In this document: in pieces, positions 63,901 to 64,000 of the stretch | Layout: the number at the start of each line of letters is the position of its first letter | Numbering within the stretch: the first letter of the stretch is position 1 | From: Streptomyces sp. V3I8 | GTDB lineage: Bacteria > Actinomycetota > Actinomycetes > Streptomycetales > Streptomycetaceae | Assembly: GCF_030817535.1 (NCBI RefSeq) | Contig: NZ_JAUSZL010000002.1 | Coordinates: 2,294,001 to 2,358,000 of the forward strand | Length of the DNA stretch: 64,000 bases | Direction of reading: 5' to 3' | Program-made: the position numbers and the translations under genes | The notes under the pieces: model-generated | Databases searched by the model: none | Told to the model about the DNA's origin: nothing | Seen by the model: the letters and a program-made list of their open reading frames with translations, nothing else

Positions 63901-63998
63901 CCCAGGAACCGATGACCGACGTCTTCGAGCGCCATGTGCTGGCCTCGATGGCGACGACGGGCAGTGGCCCCAGTGGCCAGGAGGAGGAACACGGATGA
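60957..63998 (+). CDS. divergent STAND-like P-loop NTPase with C-terminal helical repeats
   Basis: A 1013-residue protein. Residues 1-150 are low-complexity, charged and Gly-rich. Residues 152-179 (ARFDVHGNSSVFDRSRFAHA...) share a motif with the upstream protein. Residues 183-500 look like a STAND-type NTPase: VFGEVPEDELDRLRQVYRPP, Walker A GGPPGTGRLTT (residues 224-234) with Arg where Lys is usual, and GGFIVQLPELPG where Walker B should be, without Asp. From about 560 on, helical repeats follow ([60 protein letters not shown]), HEAT-like. No effector domain recognised. It overlaps both neighbouring genes (GTGA at the start, ATGA at the end). Confidence 0.7.
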   Translation: MNGDGRGGGPGAQGPAGASPPQNRPRHRAASPVGGDGWGAPDRNVRGGDAPGREPRGPSGQEHGGGVNPGRAGRDDAWEHDRDQGHDQASGRDENREDPDASAGTEGAEQDRAERAQQEERFREATGDPLTEGGVPGEARAATRAQRTAQARFDVHGNSSVFDRSRFAHAHFGDVYVGARDGAVPVFGEVPEDELDRLRQVYRPPVGYPALKEVLRTRRVVVLGGPPGTGRLTTGLCLLDELTVAARTTAAGREEPSGVPTQESQKAGTGSGARTGVTVRGRVTRLAPSDLGLLSGDPDSVVGGVPDGGGFIVQLPELPGGWTAPQELHLDALAARLAVRNAYAVLVVSPSSPAGHLLTGRYGRSCPPAPAGELLAWQLLRQLSDEPGPEAVARGEQILAHPLFLTSLGIRPEALRPSEAELLALWVARHVRGEMRREELLDVCAEIARQQAREWFTGTADPMPSAGEPVGDRGPAAVGDRPDEAQRRVREAAFRIALAVLDGEAFSAVADAAELLAQQILTARAPDRTHGRPVFAENLEGLLSACRAELRSGEEESVGGVPVPVRTVAYRGEALAASVLAEVWHRHHAARGPVVRWLRELAGDPRPQVWVRAAVVAGELATADLGYGFTELIRPPAVAGDARRRFFAATALGQAAGREPYRSAVRAVVADWADAPVAALRWTAALTLGFGRVMDDTRTALDLLCGIGSRDEGAQALVASYGAARLTAGSRAGEAATVLREWSDDASGERLQLAMLCAVRLFCARTDDMWQPEGADELRPSASGSPTVPAPPAEAVSVVRAGSPMGDRVPHRVPAVPRGPDPRAVAGRAWSAHRPPVPRAPTAPTDAELARRTHWPLALAVAVVVESAAEPLADLLWRSLDNHLSSEAATDGLTMWLRAAEADATLPGHERRTYVFEREPGAAGTGADAGAGRHDAHAADGGVATSPGEILQALLWLLPRMIRRRRDAERLRWLLATMAHAPQEPMTDVFERHVLASMATTGSGPSGQEEEHG

Positions 63999-64000
63999 CG
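63995..64000 (+). CDS. start of a third coupled gene (only two codons in the window)
   Basis: ATGACG, with ATG overlapping the stop of the NTPase gene (ATGA) and GGAGGAGG 8 nt upstream. The product is out of view; in this kind of module it may be the effector. Confidence 0.6.

Overview
The window reads as chromosomal DNA of a Streptomyces or a very close actinomycete. It is very GC-rich, many genes start with GTG, and it carries lineage-typical families: DUF5999, DUF6099, DUF6299, a SepF paralogue, an XRE/DUF397/ATP-binding trio, and the neighbours acnA and murA2. The organism assignment is inferred from gene content only.

Layout. 1-3.1 kb: 5' part of aconitase (minus), a DUF4236 protein and a MurA paralogue with an N-terminal helix-turn-helix. 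3.2-11.5 kb: quinone oxidoreductase/AraC pair, lipoprotein, large secreted hydrolase, DUF5999, DUF6299 and PaaX genes. 11.6-15.0 kb: a scar region with a broken Tn3-family transposase, an SDR/AraC pair between two 19-bp direct repeats, and a 5'-truncated, frameshifted cysN. 15.3-20.3 kb: anti-sigma-like ATPase, argF/arcB and arcA, an SPFH protein and a NAD-kinase-like protein. 20.3-24.5 kb: the Pnkp/Hen1 RNA-repair pair. 24.8-28.5 kb: LLM oxidoreductase, DUF6099, MazG-like and AAA proteins, SepF paralogue. 28.7-33.9 kb: furA-katG, topoisomerase IB, spore-photoproduct-lyase-like radical SAM protein. 33.9-38.4 kb: four glycosyltransferase genes joined by stop/start overlaps. 38.8-43.8 kb: a molybdopterin oxidoreductase lacking its [4Fe-4S] cysteines, a coupled His-rich protein, an APC permease, DUF3140 and DUF2945. 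44.2-47.3 kb: two aldo/keto reductases around an XRE regulator.

47.4-48.2 kb is a gene-poor stretch that looks like a structured minus-strand RNA ending at a perfect terminator. 48.3-51.3 kb has two small disordered proteins, a CBS protein and an Orn/Lys/Arg decarboxylase. 51.4-55.5 kb has a decayed ATP-binding/XRE/DUF397 locus, a Cys-rich protein, a secreted tannase-like hydrolase and an IS5 relic. 55.5-58.1 kb has a sigma-factor operon and a SAM methyltransferase.

The right end (58.7-64.0 kb) is the most interesting part. A Crp/Fnr regulator with an intact cyclic-nucleotide cassette and a ~100-residue inserted linker lies next to an operon of a class III nucleotidyl-cyclase-like protein and a divergent STAND-like NTPase, with a third coupled gene running off the window. 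TGTG-N8-CAC palindromes with Crp spacing lie upstream of both transcription units, and the cyclase-like and NTPase proteins share a short His/Gly motif. This looks like a cyclic-nucleotide-controlled NTPase module, possibly a conflict or signalling system. Existing annotation would probably call its parts hypothetical.
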